From JAIRTY01 sp050257395 (GTDB lineage: Bacteria; Actinomycetota; Actinomycetes; Streptosporangiales; Streptosporangiaceae): DNA of 60,254 nt. The DNA lies in contig JBLMWU010000280.1 of assembly GCA_050257395.1 (NCBI GenBank), forward strand, positions 1 through 60,254, given 5' to 3'. Positions 7,646 through 16,427 of the stretch are shown here, one piece after another (within the stretch, counting starts at the first letter, position 1; each line of letters starts with the position of its first letter). The notes beneath the pieces are model-generated. The model saw only the letters and a list, made by a program, of their open reading frames with translations, did not search any database and was not told the DNA's origin. A program made the position numbers and the translations under genes.

Positions 7646-8961
7646 GCCCGGTCACCGACGGCGGCGGCGCGGACGGCCTGCTGCGCGGCATGGGCGAGCG
7701 GATCCGCGCGGGCCGGGTGCCCGCCCGGATCTTCAACGACCCGGCGGTCTGGGAGCTGGAGCGCACCCGGCTGTTCGGCCGCTGCTGGTCGTTCCTGGGG
7801 CACGAGTCGGAGATCCCGCAGCCGGGCGACTACGTGACCCGCTACATCGCGGACAACAGCATCATCCTGGCCCGGGACGAGCACGGCGGCATCTGCGCCC
7901 ATCTCAACCTGTGCCGGCACCGCGGCAACCAGATCTGCAAGGCCGAGATGGGCAACAGCTCGCACTTCCGCTGCTCCTACCACGGCTGGGTGTACAAGAA
8001 CTCCGGCGAGCTGGTCGGCGTGCCGTTCCTCAAGGAGGGCTACGACAGCAAGCTGGACCGCAAGGAGTTCGGCCTGGTCAAGATCCGCACCGAGAGCTAC
8101 GAGGGGCTGGTCTTCGGCACCCTGGACCCGGCCGCGCCCAGCCTGGCCGACTACCTCGGCGGGTTCCAGTTCTACCTGGACATCTACCTCAAGCCCGGGC
8201 CGTCCGGGGTGGAGGTGTACGGGCCGCCGGACCGGTGGGTGGCACGGACCAACTGGAAGATCTGCGCGGAGAACTTCTCCGGCGACGGCTACCACACCCC
8301 GGTGGCGCACCAGTTCGGGTTCGCGCTCGGCTACTTCCCGTCCTCGGGCAGCAGCCACAACCTGGGCTGGGCCATCCACATCCCCGGCAAGGGGCACGCC
8401 ATCGGCATGGGCCACACGCCCGGCCTGCCGCCGTTCGCCGGCTACCCGGAGTCGCTGGTCAAGCAGATGCAGGCGACCCTGTCCGAGGCGCAGCTGGACA
8501 TGTTCGCCAAGACCCGCACCGCCGTCGGCACGGTGTTCCCCAACCTGTCGTTCCTGATCCAGCCGTTCAGCCCGATCCCCGGCGAGCCGGGGCTGCGCTT
8601 CTGCACCATGCGGCTGTGGCACCCGACCGGCCCGGACAGCATCGAGATGTACTCCTGGTGCCTGGTCCCGCGGGACGCCGACCCGGAGTACAAGGAACGC
8701 GCCTACCAGGCCTACACGCTGGCGTTCGGGCAGGCGGGCACGTTCGAGCAGGACGACTTCGAGAACTGGACCAACCTCACCAGGCAGGCGGGTTCCACGC
8801 TGGCCCGCGACCTGGAGTTCCCCTACCTGATGGGGCTCGACCTGGAGCCGCTCACCGACTGGCCGGGCCCGGGCGTGGCGGTCGGCCGGTACGTCACCGA
8901 CAACAACTTCCGCAACCAGTGGGCGACCTGGCTCAGCTACCTGGAAAGGACGCCGTCATGA
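7642..8961 (+). CDS. aromatic-ring-hydroxylating dioxygenase, large (alpha) subunit
   Basis: 439 residues, Rieske non-heme iron oxygenase. The Rieske [2Fe-2S] ligands are C91-x-H93 (NLCRHRGN) and C111-x2-H114 (RCSYHGW). The catalytic domain shows ENFSGDGYHTPVAHQ around 210-224, with the bridging Asp and two Fe(II) histidines. Length is typical for alpha subunits. ATG at 7642 overlaps the aldolase stop (ATGA), and its own stop overlaps the beta-subunit ATG. It would insert both atoms of O2 into the ring to make a cis-dihydrodiol, with electrons from the ferredoxin at 5187-5384 (inference from context). Confidence 0.92.
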   Translation: MSPVTDGGGADGLLRGMGERIRAGRVPARIFNDPAVWELERTRLFGRCWSFLGHESEIPQPGDYVTRYIADNSIILARDEHGGICAHLNLCRHRGNQICKAEMGNSSHFRCSYHGWVYKNSGELVGVPFLKEGYDSKLDRKEFGLVKIRTESYEGLVFGTLDPAAPSLADYLGGFQFYLDIYLKPGPSGVEVYGPPDRWVARTNWKICAENFSGDGYHTPVAHQFGFALGYFPSSGSSHNLGWAIHIPGKGHAIGMGHTPGLPPFAGYPESLVKQMQATLSEAQLDMFAKTRTAVGTVFPNLSFLIQPFSPIPGEPGLRFCTMRLWHPTGPDSIEMYSWCLVPRDADPEYKERAYQAYTLAFGQAGTFEQDDFENWTNLTRQAGSTLARDLEFPYLMGLDLEPLTDWPGPGVAVGRYVTDNNFRNQWATWLSYLERTPS

Positions 8962-9482
8962 CCGCTCCCGCTGTCGAGGAGGTCAGCGTCGAGGTCGTGC
9001 TGTCGCTGCAGCGGTTCCTGGCACTGGAGTGCCTCGCCCTGGACGAGGGCCGGTTCCGCGACTGGCTGGCCATGTTCGCCGAGGACGGCCGGTACGAGGT
9101 CCCGGTGCGGGTGACCCGCGAGAAGGGCGCCGAGTGGGACCTGTCGCCCCGTTCGCGGATCTTCGACGACGACAAGCGGACCCTGGAGATCCGGGTCCGC
9201 CGGCTGGAGACCGACTTCGCCTGGGCCGAGCAGCCGCCGTCGCGCACCCGCCACCACCTGTCCAACATCCTGGTCGAGCCCGGCCCGCAGGACGGCACCT
9301 ACCTGGTCCGGTCCAACTGCCTGATCTACCGGAGCCGGGGCGACTCCCCGGACCACGACCTGGTGTCGCTGCAGCGCCGGGATCTCGTCCGGCGCGACGG
9401 CGCGGGCTGGCTGTTCGTGCACCGCTGGGCGGCGGTGGACCAGAGCACGGTCAACTCCCGGAACCTGTCCTTCTTCCTGTGA
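8958..9482 (+). CDS. aromatic-ring-hydroxylating dioxygenase, small (beta) subunit
   Basis: 174 residues of the SnoaL-like beta-subunit fold: LQRFLALECLALDEGRFRDWLAMFAEDGRYEVPVR and RTRHHLSNILVEPG are typical. It has no redox centre; it is structural in the alpha3beta3 hexamer and can influence substrate range. ATG 8958 overlaps the alpha-subunit stop by the ATGA arrangement, and its own TGA (9480-9482) shares a base with the next ATG, so the three genes should be translationally coupled. Confidence 0.9.
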   Translation: MTAPAVEEVSVEVVLSLQRFLALECLALDEGRFRDWLAMFAEDGRYEVPVRVTREKGAEWDLSPRSRIFDDDKRTLEIRVRRLETDFAWAEQPPSRTRHHLSNILVEPGPQDGTYLVRSNCLIYRSRGDSPDHDLVSLQRRDLVRRDGAGWLFVHRWAAVDQSTVNSRNLSFFL

Positions 9483-9745
9483 TGGACGGCGATTTTCCTG
9501 TGAACGAGGACCGCGTGGATGGCGCGCCCATCGTCATCGGGAACGAGTTCGTGGACGTGGAGGTCCGCCGGGTGCACACCCGCAACGGGGTCCGGCTGGA
9601 GATCTACTCCCCGCGCCGGGGCACCAGCGTCCGGCTGGACGCGATGGTCCTCGACGCCCTGAGCTGGCAGCCGCCGGAGGTGTTCTCCGACTTGTTGCGG
9701 TCGGAGAGCGACGGCGTGCCGCGCCCGGACCCCGATGGTGGCTGA
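9482..9745 (+). CDS. small conserved protein of ring-dioxygenase operons, function unknown
   Basis: 87 residues; start ATG 9482 overlaps the beta-subunit stop by one base. Sequence VIGNEFVDVEVRRVHTRNGVRLEIYSP and LDAMVLDALSWQPPEVFSDLL looks like a small beta-rich fold without cysteines, histidine clusters or a membrane segment. Similar short proteins occur in actinobacterial dioxygenase operons, where they are sometimes labelled dihydrodiol dehydrogenase without basis: it is far too short and lacks a nucleotide-binding motif. It overlaps the following SDR gene by 11 bp. A role as assembly or accessory factor is only a guess. Confidence 0.6.
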   Translation: MDGDFPVNEDRVDGAPIVIGNEFVDVEVRRVHTRNGVRLEIYSPRRGTSVRLDAMVLDALSWQPPEVFSDLLRSESDGVPRPDPDGG

Positions 9746-10637
9746 CGCCGCGGGCGGCTGCCTGGCCAGGCGGCACGCCCTGGTCACCGGCGGCGGGTCC
9801 GGCATCGGGCTGGCGGTGGCGCAGGCGTACCTAGCGCAGGGAGCGCAGGTGACCGTGCTGGAACGCTCCACCGCCCGCGCCGAGGCGCTCCGCACGGCGC
9901 CGGATCACCTGACGGCAGGTCAGGCGCTTGCGGGTCACGCGGAGCCGGGCGGGGGGGAGCCGGGCGGCGCGGGACTGGGCAGCCCGGGGCTGGGCGGCGC
10001 CGGGCCCGGCCCCCGGATCGCGGTGGAGACGGGGGACACCACCGATCCTGCCGACGTGGCCCGGGCGGTGGCGCGTGCCAGCTCACCGGACGGGCGGCTG
10101 GACATCCTGACCACGTGCGCGGGCGTGTTCGACTTCTACGCCCCCGTCACCGGGCTGAGCGCGCCCGAGCTCACTGCTTCCTTCGGGGAGATCTTCGGGA
10201 TCAACGTGCTGGGCACGCTGCTGGCGGTGCGCGAGGCGGCACCCGCCCTGCGGCGCGCGCACGGCTGCGTCACCATCACGCTGTCCACCGCCGCTTATCA
10301 CGGCGGCGGGGGCGGCGTGCTGTACGCCGCGTCCAAGTCGGCGCTGCGCGGCGTGGTCCGGCACCTGGCCGCCGAGCTGGCACCGGAGGTGCGGGTCAAC
10401 GGGGTCGCGCCGGGCGGTACCGGCGCCACCGCCCTGTCCGGGCTCGCCTCGCTCGGTCACCAGCAGACCGCTGCCACGGTCACCGGCCGCGACGAGCGCA
10501 TCCGCGCCGGAACCTTGCTGCAGGTGCTGCCGGTGCCCGAGGATCACGCGGGCGCCTACGTGTTCCTCGCGTCGGCGGCCGCGGCCCGGGTCATCACTGG
10601 CACCGTGATCACCTCCGACGGCGGCCACGCCGGATAG
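9735..10637 (+). CDS. SDR-family cis-dihydrodiol dehydrogenase
   Basis: 300 residues, classical short-chain dehydrogenase: cofactor motif TGGGSGIG near residue 18, a CAG (NAG-like) segment, catalytic Ser in TLSTAAYHGGG, and YAASK. In this context it would oxidise the cis-diol from the Rieske enzyme to a catechol (BphB/NahB role). Oddity: between the second and third strands (about residues 60-95) there is a Gly/Pro/Glu-rich low-complexity insertion absent from typical family members, encoded by very G-rich DNA. It is the last gene of the operon. Confidence 0.85.
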   Translation: MVADAAGGCLARRHALVTGGGSGIGLAVAQAYLAQGAQVTVLERSTARAEALRTAPDHLTAGQALAGHAEPGGGEPGGAGLGSPGLGGAGPGPRIAVETGDTTDPADVARAVARASSPDGRLDILTTCAGVFDFYAPVTGLSAPELTASFGEIFGINVLGTLLAVREAAPALRRAHGCVTITLSTAAYHGGGGGVLYAASKSALRGVVRHLAAELAPEVRVNGVAPGGTGATALSGLASLGHQQTAATVTGRDERIRAGTLLQVLPVPEDHAGAYVFLASAAAARVITGTVITSDGGHAG

Positions 10638-10653
10638 CCGCGCCGGCCAGTCA

Positions 10654-10728
10654 CACGCGTAGCACGGACCGCGTCCCGGATGCCGCCGGTTCTGTCCCGG
10701 GTTGCGGTCGCCAAATCCGTGCTGCGTG
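10654..10728. terminator. long imperfect inverted repeat between convergent genes (bidirectional terminator candidate)
   Basis: AGCACGGA (10661-10668) pairs perfectly with TCCGTGCT (10716-10723). The helix is extended outward by CACGC/GCGTG (one GT bulge) and inward by ACCGC/GCGGT and CCCGG/CCGGG pairs. It lies between the stop of the dehydrogenase and the stop of purA, where a shared terminator is expected. No T-tract is seen, as is common in GC-rich actinobacteria. Confidence 0.5.
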
Positions 10729-10749
10729 CCCGCCTGGGAGCGCCGGGGG

Positions 10750-12033
10750 TCAGGCCAGCGGGCGCAGCTGGAGGGTCTGGTCGCGGCGGGGGCCGGTGCC
10801 GACGGCGGCGACCGGCGCGCCGATCATGTCCTCCAGCGCCCGCACGTAGGCCTGGGCGTTGGGCGGCAGGTCGGTGAACTCCCGGGCCTCGCCGAGGTCC
10901 TCCCACCAGCCGTCGAGGTACTCGAAGACCGGCTTGGCGTGGTGGAACTCGGTCTGCGTCATCGGGACCTCGTCGTGCCGGGTGCCGCCCACGTCGTAGG
11001 CCACGCAGATCGGCACCTTCTCCAGCCCGGACAGCACGTCGAGCTTGGTGACGAAGTAGTCGGTGATCCCGTTCACCCGGGTCGCGTACCGGGCCAGCAC
11101 GGCGTCGAACCAGCCGCATCTGCGCGGCCGCCCGGTGGTCACCCCGAACTCGCCGCCCGCCTTGCGCAGCCACTCGCCCTGCGCGTCCAGCAGCTCGGTG
11201 GGGAACGGGCCCGCGCCCACCCGGGTCGTGTACGCCTTGAGGATGCCGATCACCTTGGTGATCCGGGTCGGGCCGATGCCCGAGCCCGCGCACGCGCCGC
11301 CCGCCGTGGGCGAGGACGAGGTCACGAACGGGTAGGTGCCGTGATCCACGTCCAGGAACGTGGCCTGGGCACCCTCCAGCAGCACCGTCTCGCCCGCCTC
11401 CAGGGCCTGGTTGAGCACCAGCGCGGTGTCGGCCACGTACTGCTGCAGCCGCTCGCCGTAGCGCAGGTACTCCTCGGCCACCGCGTCCGCGTCCATGCCG
11501 CGCCGGTTGTAGACCTTGGTGAGGACCTGGTTCTTCTCCCGCAGCGCCAGCTCCAGCTTCTGCCGCAGGATGCCCGGGTCCAGCAGGTCCTGCACCCGGA
11601 TCCCCACCCGCGCCACCTTGTCGGCGTAGGTGGGCCCGATGCCGCGGCCGGTGGTGCCGATCCGGGCGTTGCCCAGGTACCGCTCGGTGACCTTGTCGAG
11701 CGCGCGGTGGTGCGGCATGACCAGGTGGGCGTTCGCGGAGATGAGCAGCCGGTCGCAGGACACGCCACGCTCGGCCAGCCCGTCGATCTCCTCCAGCAGC
11801 ACGCCGGGGTCAATCACCACACCGTTCCCGATCACCGGGGTGACCTGCGGTGACAGTACGCCCGAGGGGAGCAGGTGGAGAGCGTAGTGCTCGTCGCCGA
11901 TGACCACGGTGTGACCGGCGTTGTTGCCGCCCTGGTACCGGACCACATAGCCGACGCGGTCGCCGAGCAGGTCGCTCGCCTTGCCCTTGCCCTCGTCGCC
12001 CCACTGCGCGCCCACCAGCACGATGGCAGGCAT
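10750..12033 (-). CDS. purA: adenylosuccinate synthetase
   Basis: 427 residues, full length. GTP-dependent conversion of IMP plus aspartate to adenylosuccinate, cytosolic. N-terminal GAQWGDEGKGKASDLL is the P-loop-like signature, followed by RYQGGNNAGHTV, the catalytic His region. GTTGRGIGPTYADK and the C-terminal TGPRRDQTLQL are also standard. ATG at 12033. Monocistronic, convergent to the dehydrogenase. Confidence 0.97.
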   Translation of the reverse strand: MPAIVLVGAQWGDEGKGKASDLLGDRVGYVVRYQGGNNAGHTVVIGDEHYALHLLPSGVLSPQVTPVIGNGVVIDPGVLLEEIDGLAERGVSCDRLLISANAHLVMPHHRALDKVTERYLGNARIGTTGRGIGPTYADKVARVGIRVQDLLDPGILRQKLELALREKNQVLTKVYNRRGMDADAVAEEYLRYGERLQQYVADTALVLNQALEAGETVLLEGAQATFLDVDHGTYPFVTSSSPTAGGACAGSGIGPTRITKVIGILKAYTTRVGAGPFPTELLDAQGEWLRKAGGEFGVTTGRPRRCGWFDAVLARYATRVNGITDYFVTKLDVLSGLEKVPICVAYDVGGTRHDEVPMTQTEFHHAKPVFEYLDGWWEDLGEAREFTDLPPNAQAYVRALEDMIGAPVAAVGTGPRRDQTLQLRPLA

Positions 12034-12183
12034 CTACCAGCCCCTTCCAGGCAACCCCCGCCTGCGGAATCCCGACACTACCGGACCGCTGTGGACAGCA
12101 CCGGAGCGGGCGCGGCGAAGGCATTCTGCCCGGTCAGTGGCGTGGGGCACCAGTCCCCGGACCGCCCGGGCCGGCCCGCGGGG

Positions 12184-12597
12184 TCAGCCGCCGGCCAGTT
12201 CGGCGGCCGCGGTGGGGCTGCTGTCGCGCAGGAAGCCGGTGCAGCGCTCCGCCTCGTCGCTCTCCCCGAGTGCCGCCGCCGCTCTGGCCAGCGCGTTCAG
12301 GGACCGCAGGAAGCCGCGGTTGGGCTCGTGCTCCCAGGGCACCGGGCCATGTCCGCGCCAGCCGGAGCGGCGCAGCAGGTCCAGCCCCCGGTGGTAGCCG
12401 GTCCGGGCGTACGCGTACGAGGCGACCAGCTCGCCCCGCTCCCGGGCCCGGTCCGCGAGTGCGGCCCAGGCGGCCAGGCAGGCCGGGTGCGCGGCCGCGA
12501 CGGCCACCGGATCGGCGCCGGCGGCGAGCTCCGCGGCGGCCGGGTCCTCAGGCAGGTAGGTGGCTGGCGGCCCGCCCAGCAGGTCCTTGTGCTCCAT
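12184..12597 (-). CDS. DUF3151 family protein
   Basis: 137 residues. The segments LLGGPPATYLPEDPAA, YARTGYHRGLDLLRRSGWRGHGPVPW and NRGFLRSLNALARAA are hallmarks of the actinobacterial DUF3151 family, often found beside purA as here. Function unknown; an all-helical soluble protein is likely. ATG 12597 is chosen because it gives the family-typical start; in-frame ATGs at 12606 and 12609 are alternatives, and none has a strong Shine-Dalgarno sequence. Confidence 0.85.
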   Translation of the reverse strand: MEHKDLLGGPPATYLPEDPAAAELAAGADPVAVAAAHPACLAAWAALADRARERGELVASYAYARTGYHRGLDLLRRSGWRGHGPVPWEHEPNRGFLRSLNALARAAAALGESDEAERCTGFLRDSSPTAAAELAGG

Positions 12598-12738
12598 GGG
12601 GGACATCATTGCGCGTGCCGCCTGCCGCCAGGCGGCGGGGCTGGCCACCCGGCTCTTCGTTCCCGCTGATGAAGCAGCCCGGCAGCGGGCCAGGGGCCAC
12701 CCGGTTTGCGGGCCCGGCAGGCCGGTAGGTTCGTGGTC

Positions 12739-13602
12739 ATGGGGACAACGACGCTGGCTGCCGCGCCGAGCGGCACCTTCACACTGGGCGGGGACACGCC
12801 CGTCACCCGGCTGGGCTACGGGGCCATGCGGATCACCGGGCCGGGCATCTGGGGTGACCCGCCGGACCGGGCGGAGGCGGTCCGGGTGCTGCGCCGGGCC
12901 GTGGAGCTGGGCGTGGACTTCATCGACACCGCCGACTCCTACGGCCCGTTCGTCAGCGAGGAGCTGATCCGGGAAGCGCTGCACCCCTACGACGGGGTGA
13001 CCGTCGCCACCAAGGGCGGGCTGGTCCGCACCGGGCCGGGCGAGTGGCACCCGGTCGGGCGGCCGGAGTACCTGCGCCAGTGCGTGGAGATGAGCCTGCG
13101 CAGGCTCGGGGTGGAAACCATCGACCTGTACCAGCTGCACCGGATCGACCCGCAGGTGCCGCTCACCGAGCAGCTCGGCGAGCTGGCCGCGCTGCGGGAG
13201 GAGGGCAAGATCCGCCACCTCGGGCTGTCCGAGGTGGGCGTGGACGAGATCACCGAGGCGCGGATGATCGCGCCCATCGCGAGTGTGCAGAACCTCTACA
13301 ACCTGACCAGCCGGCAGTCCGAGGAGGTGCTCGGCTACTGCGAGCGGGAGGGGCTCGGCTTCATCCCCTGGTTCCCGATCGCCACCGGCGAGCTGGCCAA
13401 GCCCGGCGGGCGGCTGGACGGCCTGGCGCACGAGACCGGGGCCACCCCGGCCCAGCTGGCGCTCGCCTGGCTGCTGCGGCGCTCCCCGGTCATGCTGCCC
13501 ATCCCCGGCACCGGCTCCGTCCGCCACCTCGAGGAAAACGTGGCCGCCGCCGCGGTCGACCTCACCGGCCCCCAGTACGAGGCCCTGTCCAGCCTCGCCT
13601 GA
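12739..13602 (+). CDS. aldo/keto reductase
   Basis: 287 residues, (beta/alpha)8 NADPH-dependent oxidoreductase. Catalytic-set motifs: GVDFIDTADSYG (Asp/Tyr), VTVATKGG (Lys), and YQLHRID (His). Cofactor binding near PIPGTGSVRHLEEN. Sequence type resembles the actinobacterial YdbC/IolS-like AKRs; the substrate is not deducible. ATG 12739 is preferred over the upstream GTG at 12706 because the protein then begins just before the first strand. Divergent from the DUF3151 gene. Confidence 0.87.
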   Translation: MGTTTLAAAPSGTFTLGGDTPVTRLGYGAMRITGPGIWGDPPDRAEAVRVLRRAVELGVDFIDTADSYGPFVSEELIREALHPYDGVTVATKGGLVRTGPGEWHPVGRPEYLRQCVEMSLRRLGVETIDLYQLHRIDPQVPLTEQLGELAALREEGKIRHLGLSEVGVDEITEARMIAPIASVQNLYNLTSRQSEEVLGYCEREGLGFIPWFPIATGELAKPGGRLDGLAHETGATPAQLALAWLLRRSPVMLPIPGTGSVRHLEENVAAAAVDLTGPQYEALSSLA

Positions 13603-13624
13603 CCCGAGGCGGTGCGCGGGCCGG

Positions 13625-14401
13625 TCAGCGGCCGTCGCGGGGGCCGAAGGCGGTCAGGGCGTCCGCGTCGGTGGCCCGGGCCCGGATGAAGTAGTCCGCC
13701 CACTCCGCGGCGCCGGGGAAGGCGGAGCCGGCCGCCACCTGGGCACAGGCGTCATCCAGGTCGAACGGGGTGCACCGCAGCGCGGCGCCCGGCCCGAGCA
13801 GGGCCCAGTGCGCGCCCGGCCGGCCGTAGGGCATGCCCACGCTGCCCGGGTTGACCACCAGCCGGCCGTGCGCGAGCCGGGTGAACGGCATGTGGGTGTG
13901 CCCGCACACCACAGTGGTCACCTCCGCGGGCAGGCCGGAGAGCACCTCGGCCCAGCGGGCCAGCCGGGAGTCCACCAGGGCCACCTCCTCGTCGTCGCGG
14001 GGGGTGGCGTGGCAGAACAGCACCTCACCCAGGCCCGCCACCGGCAGGGTGGCCGACAGCGGCAGCCCGGCCAGCAGGTCCAGCTGATCGGGCCGCAGCT
14101 GCCCGGCCGCCCACGCCGACACCTCGTCCGGCATGTCCGTCCGCTCGCCCCGGGCGTACTCCACCAGTTCCCGGTCCGCGTTGCCGCGGATCCACAGCGC
14201 GCGGTCGCCCAGCCGGGCCAGCAGATCCAGGGTCGCCACCGGCTGCGGGCCAGCGGCCAGGTCGCCGGCCAGGACGACCCGGTCCGCGGACGCCACGTCC
14301 GGCTCGGCCAGCACCGCCTCCAGGGCGGGCAGGACGCCGTGGATGTCGGCGAGGACGGCCACGCTACGCAGGGGGCCGGGTGCGCCGGCAGGATCGGTCA
14401 T
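13625..14401 (-). CDS. calcineurin-like metallophosphoesterase (YfcE/MJ0936 type)
   Basis: 258 residues from ATG 14401. Metal-binding motifs in order: LADIHGVLPALEAVL (DxH), LAGDLAAG (GD), IRGNADRE (GNxD/E), CHATPRD (H) and VCGHTHMPF (GHTH). This is the compact YfcE-like class of phosphodiesterases, not membrane-bound. Substrate unknown. An in-frame GTG at 14425 would add eight residues. It faces the aldo/keto reductase tail to tail with a 22-bp gap. Confidence 0.85.
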   Translation of the reverse strand: MTDPAGAPGPLRSVAVLADIHGVLPALEAVLAEPDVASADRVVLAGDLAAGPQPVATLDLLARLGDRALWIRGNADRELVEYARGERTDMPDEVSAWAAGQLRPDQLDLLAGLPLSATLPVAGLGEVLFCHATPRDDEEVALVDSRLARWAEVLSGLPAEVTTVVCGHTHMPFTRLAHGRLVVNPGSVGMPYGRPGAHWALLGPGAALRCTPFDLDDACAQVAAGSAFPGAAEWADYFIRARATDADALTAFGPRDGR

Positions 14402-14494
14402 GAGCTCAGCGTGCCGCCCGGCCACCGGGCGGCACAGCCGGTTTAGCCGACGGCAGAGTTCACCGGCGGCACGGCGGCGTCAGGCCAGGCGGCC

Positions 14495-15517
14495 TCAGGT
14501 GAGGCGCTTGCCGGCGGACATGAGGTCCTCGCAGGCCTGCACCACCCGCGCCGTCATGCCCGCCTCGCCGGCCTTGCCCCAGGCGCGGGGGTCGTAGTCC
14601 TTCTTGCTGCCGACCTCGCCGTCCACCTTGAGCACGCCGTCGTAGTGGGTGAACATGTGCGCGGCGACCGGCCGGGTGAACGCGTACTGGGTGTCGGTGT
14701 CCACATTCATCTTGACCACGCCGTAGGAGATCGCTTCGCGGATCTCGCTCAGCGCCGACCCGCTGCCGCCGTGGAACACCAGGTCGAACGGCTTCTCCCG
14801 GCCCGCGCTGGAGCCCACCGCGTCCTGGATCTCCTTGAGGATGGACGGCCGCAGCTGCACGTGCCCCGGCTTGTAGACGCCGTGCACGTTGCCGAACGTG
14901 GCGGCCAGGATGTAACGGCCCCGCTCGCCCAGGCCGAGCGCCTCCACGGTGGCGATCGCGTCGCCGGTGGTGCTGTAGAGCTTCTCGTTCATCTCGCCGG
15001 TGACGCCGTCCTCCTCGCCGCCGACCACGCCGATCTCCAGCTCCATGACGCACCGCGCCCTGGCGCACTCGTCCAGCAGCTCGGAGGCGATGGACAGGTT
15101 CTCCGCCAGCGGCACCGCGGACCCGTCCCACATGTGCGACTGGAACAGCGGCTCCTCACCCCGGGCGACCCGCTCCTGGGACACCTGCACCAGCGGCCGC
15201 ATGAAGCCGTCCAGCTTGCCCTGCGGGCAGTGGTCGGTGTGCAGCGCGATGTTCACCGGGTATTTCACGGCGACCGCACGGGCGAAATGGGCAAAAGCGA
15301 CCGAGCCGGTGACCATGTCCTTGACCGCGGACCCGGACAGATACTCAGCGCCCCCCGTGGACACCTGGATGATGCCGTCGCTTTCCGCGTCAGCGAAACC
15401 CTTGAGCGCCGCGTTCAGCGTCTGGCTCGACGTCACGTTGATCGCCGGATAGGCGAAGCCCTGCTCCTTGGCACGGTCGAGCATCTGGGCGTAGACCTCT
15501 GGCGTCGCGATAGGCAT
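14495..15517 (-). CDS. fba: class II fructose-bisphosphate aldolase
   Basis: 340 residues. Zn-dependent aldolase of glycolysis/gluconeogenesis. Zn/active-site motifs: NIALHTDHCPQGKLDGF, LEIGVVGGEEDG, VFHGGSGSALSEIREA and VKMNVDTDTQYAF, all diagnostic for class II FbaA. ATG 15517 follows GGGAGCCGAC. The neighbouring DedA and pyrE genes reproduce a common actinobacterial core order. Confidence 0.96.
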   Translation of the reverse strand: MPIATPEVYAQMLDRAKEQGFAYPAINVTSSQTLNAALKGFADAESDGIIQVSTGGAEYLSGSAVKDMVTGSVAFAHFARAVAVKYPVNIALHTDHCPQGKLDGFMRPLVQVSQERVARGEEPLFQSHMWDGSAVPLAENLSIASELLDECARARCVMELEIGVVGGEEDGVTGEMNEKLYSTTGDAIATVEALGLGERGRYILAATFGNVHGVYKPGHVQLRPSILKEIQDAVGSSAGREKPFDLVFHGGSGSALSEIREAISYGVVKMNVDTDTQYAFTRPVAAHMFTHYDGVLKVDGEVGSKKDYDPRAWGKAGEAGMTARVVQACEDLMSAGKRLT

Positions 15518-15754
15518 GACAGTCGGCTCCCTGTCTCGTGGTTGCGTCCCCCAGTATCGGGGACCGCCGCGCGCCCGGCCAGGGGAGCGCCCGGCGAGCC
15601 GCGCTCGGTGAAGACCGCAGGCACTCTTGTGCGCCTACCTACCGTGCCCGGCGGCCGGGAAAACCTGCCCGGGCGCGCAGCAGGAGTTAAGAGCCTCCTA
15701 ATCTCCGGTCACCCTGGCCTGAGCAGTGCCGCCGATGCTGTACAACAATGACCT

Positions 15755-16402
15755 ATGGAGAGTTTCCTGGTGCACTACGGCCTCGCCGCGGTTTTCCTGT
15801 TCGGGTTTCTCGAGGCGTGCTGCGTCCCGATCCCCTCCGAGGTCACCTTCGGCTTCGCCGGCGTGCTCGCCGCCGAGACCCACCACCTGAACATCGTGGC
15901 CATCATCGTGGTGGGGACGCTGGCCGAGCTGATCGGCTCCATGGTCTCCTACTCGATCGGCCGGGTGGGCGGGCGGCCGCTGGTGCACCGGTTCGGCCGC
16001 TACCTGCTGATCACGCAGAACGACATCGACCGGGCGGAGCGGTTCTTCGCCGGGCGGGGCGCCTGGGCGGTGCTGCTGGGCCGGGCGCTGCCGGTGGTCC
16101 GCACCTTCGCGTCCATCGTGGCGGGCTTCATCGAGATGCCGGCCGCCCTGTTCGGCGTGCTCAGCCTCATCGGCACGGCCATCTGGGTCACCGCCATCGC
16201 GCTCGTCGGCTACGGGGTCGGCAGCGCCTGGACGAAGGTGGCGCACGGGATCTCGCTGGCCGGGTACGCGATCGCCGCGCTCGCGGTGGTCGCCATCGCG
16301 GCCTTTATCCTGCACCGGGTCCGCGAGCTCCGGCACCAGACGGCCGCTCAGCCGGTGCCGGCCCGGGACGACCAGCCCAGCCCGCGCCAGCCGCTGCGCT
16401 AG
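15755..16402 (+). CDS. DedA-family membrane protein
   Basis: 215 residues with four to five hydrophobic segments. DedA/VTT features: FGFLEACCVPIPSEVTFGFAGVLA (re-entrant region with conserved Glu), SYSIGRVGGRP, and FAGRGAWAVLLGRALPVVRTFASIVAG (FxxRG and GR...P). The family is linked to undecaprenyl-phosphate or phospholipid flipping and proton-dependent membrane homeostasis. Start ATG 15755, C-terminal tail hydrophilic. Located between fba and pyrE. Confidence 0.9.
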   Translation: MESFLVHYGLAAVFLFGFLEACCVPIPSEVTFGFAGVLAAETHHLNIVAIIVVGTLAELIGSMVSYSIGRVGGRPLVHRFGRYLLITQNDIDRAERFFAGRGAWAVLLGRALPVVRTFASIVAGFIEMPAALFGVLSLIGTAIWVTAIALVGYGVGSAWTKVAHGISLAGYAIAALAVVAIAAFILHRVRELRHQTAAQPVPARDDQPSPRQPLR

Positions 16403-16427
16403 CGCCGCCGGGCCTGGCGCGGCCGCG

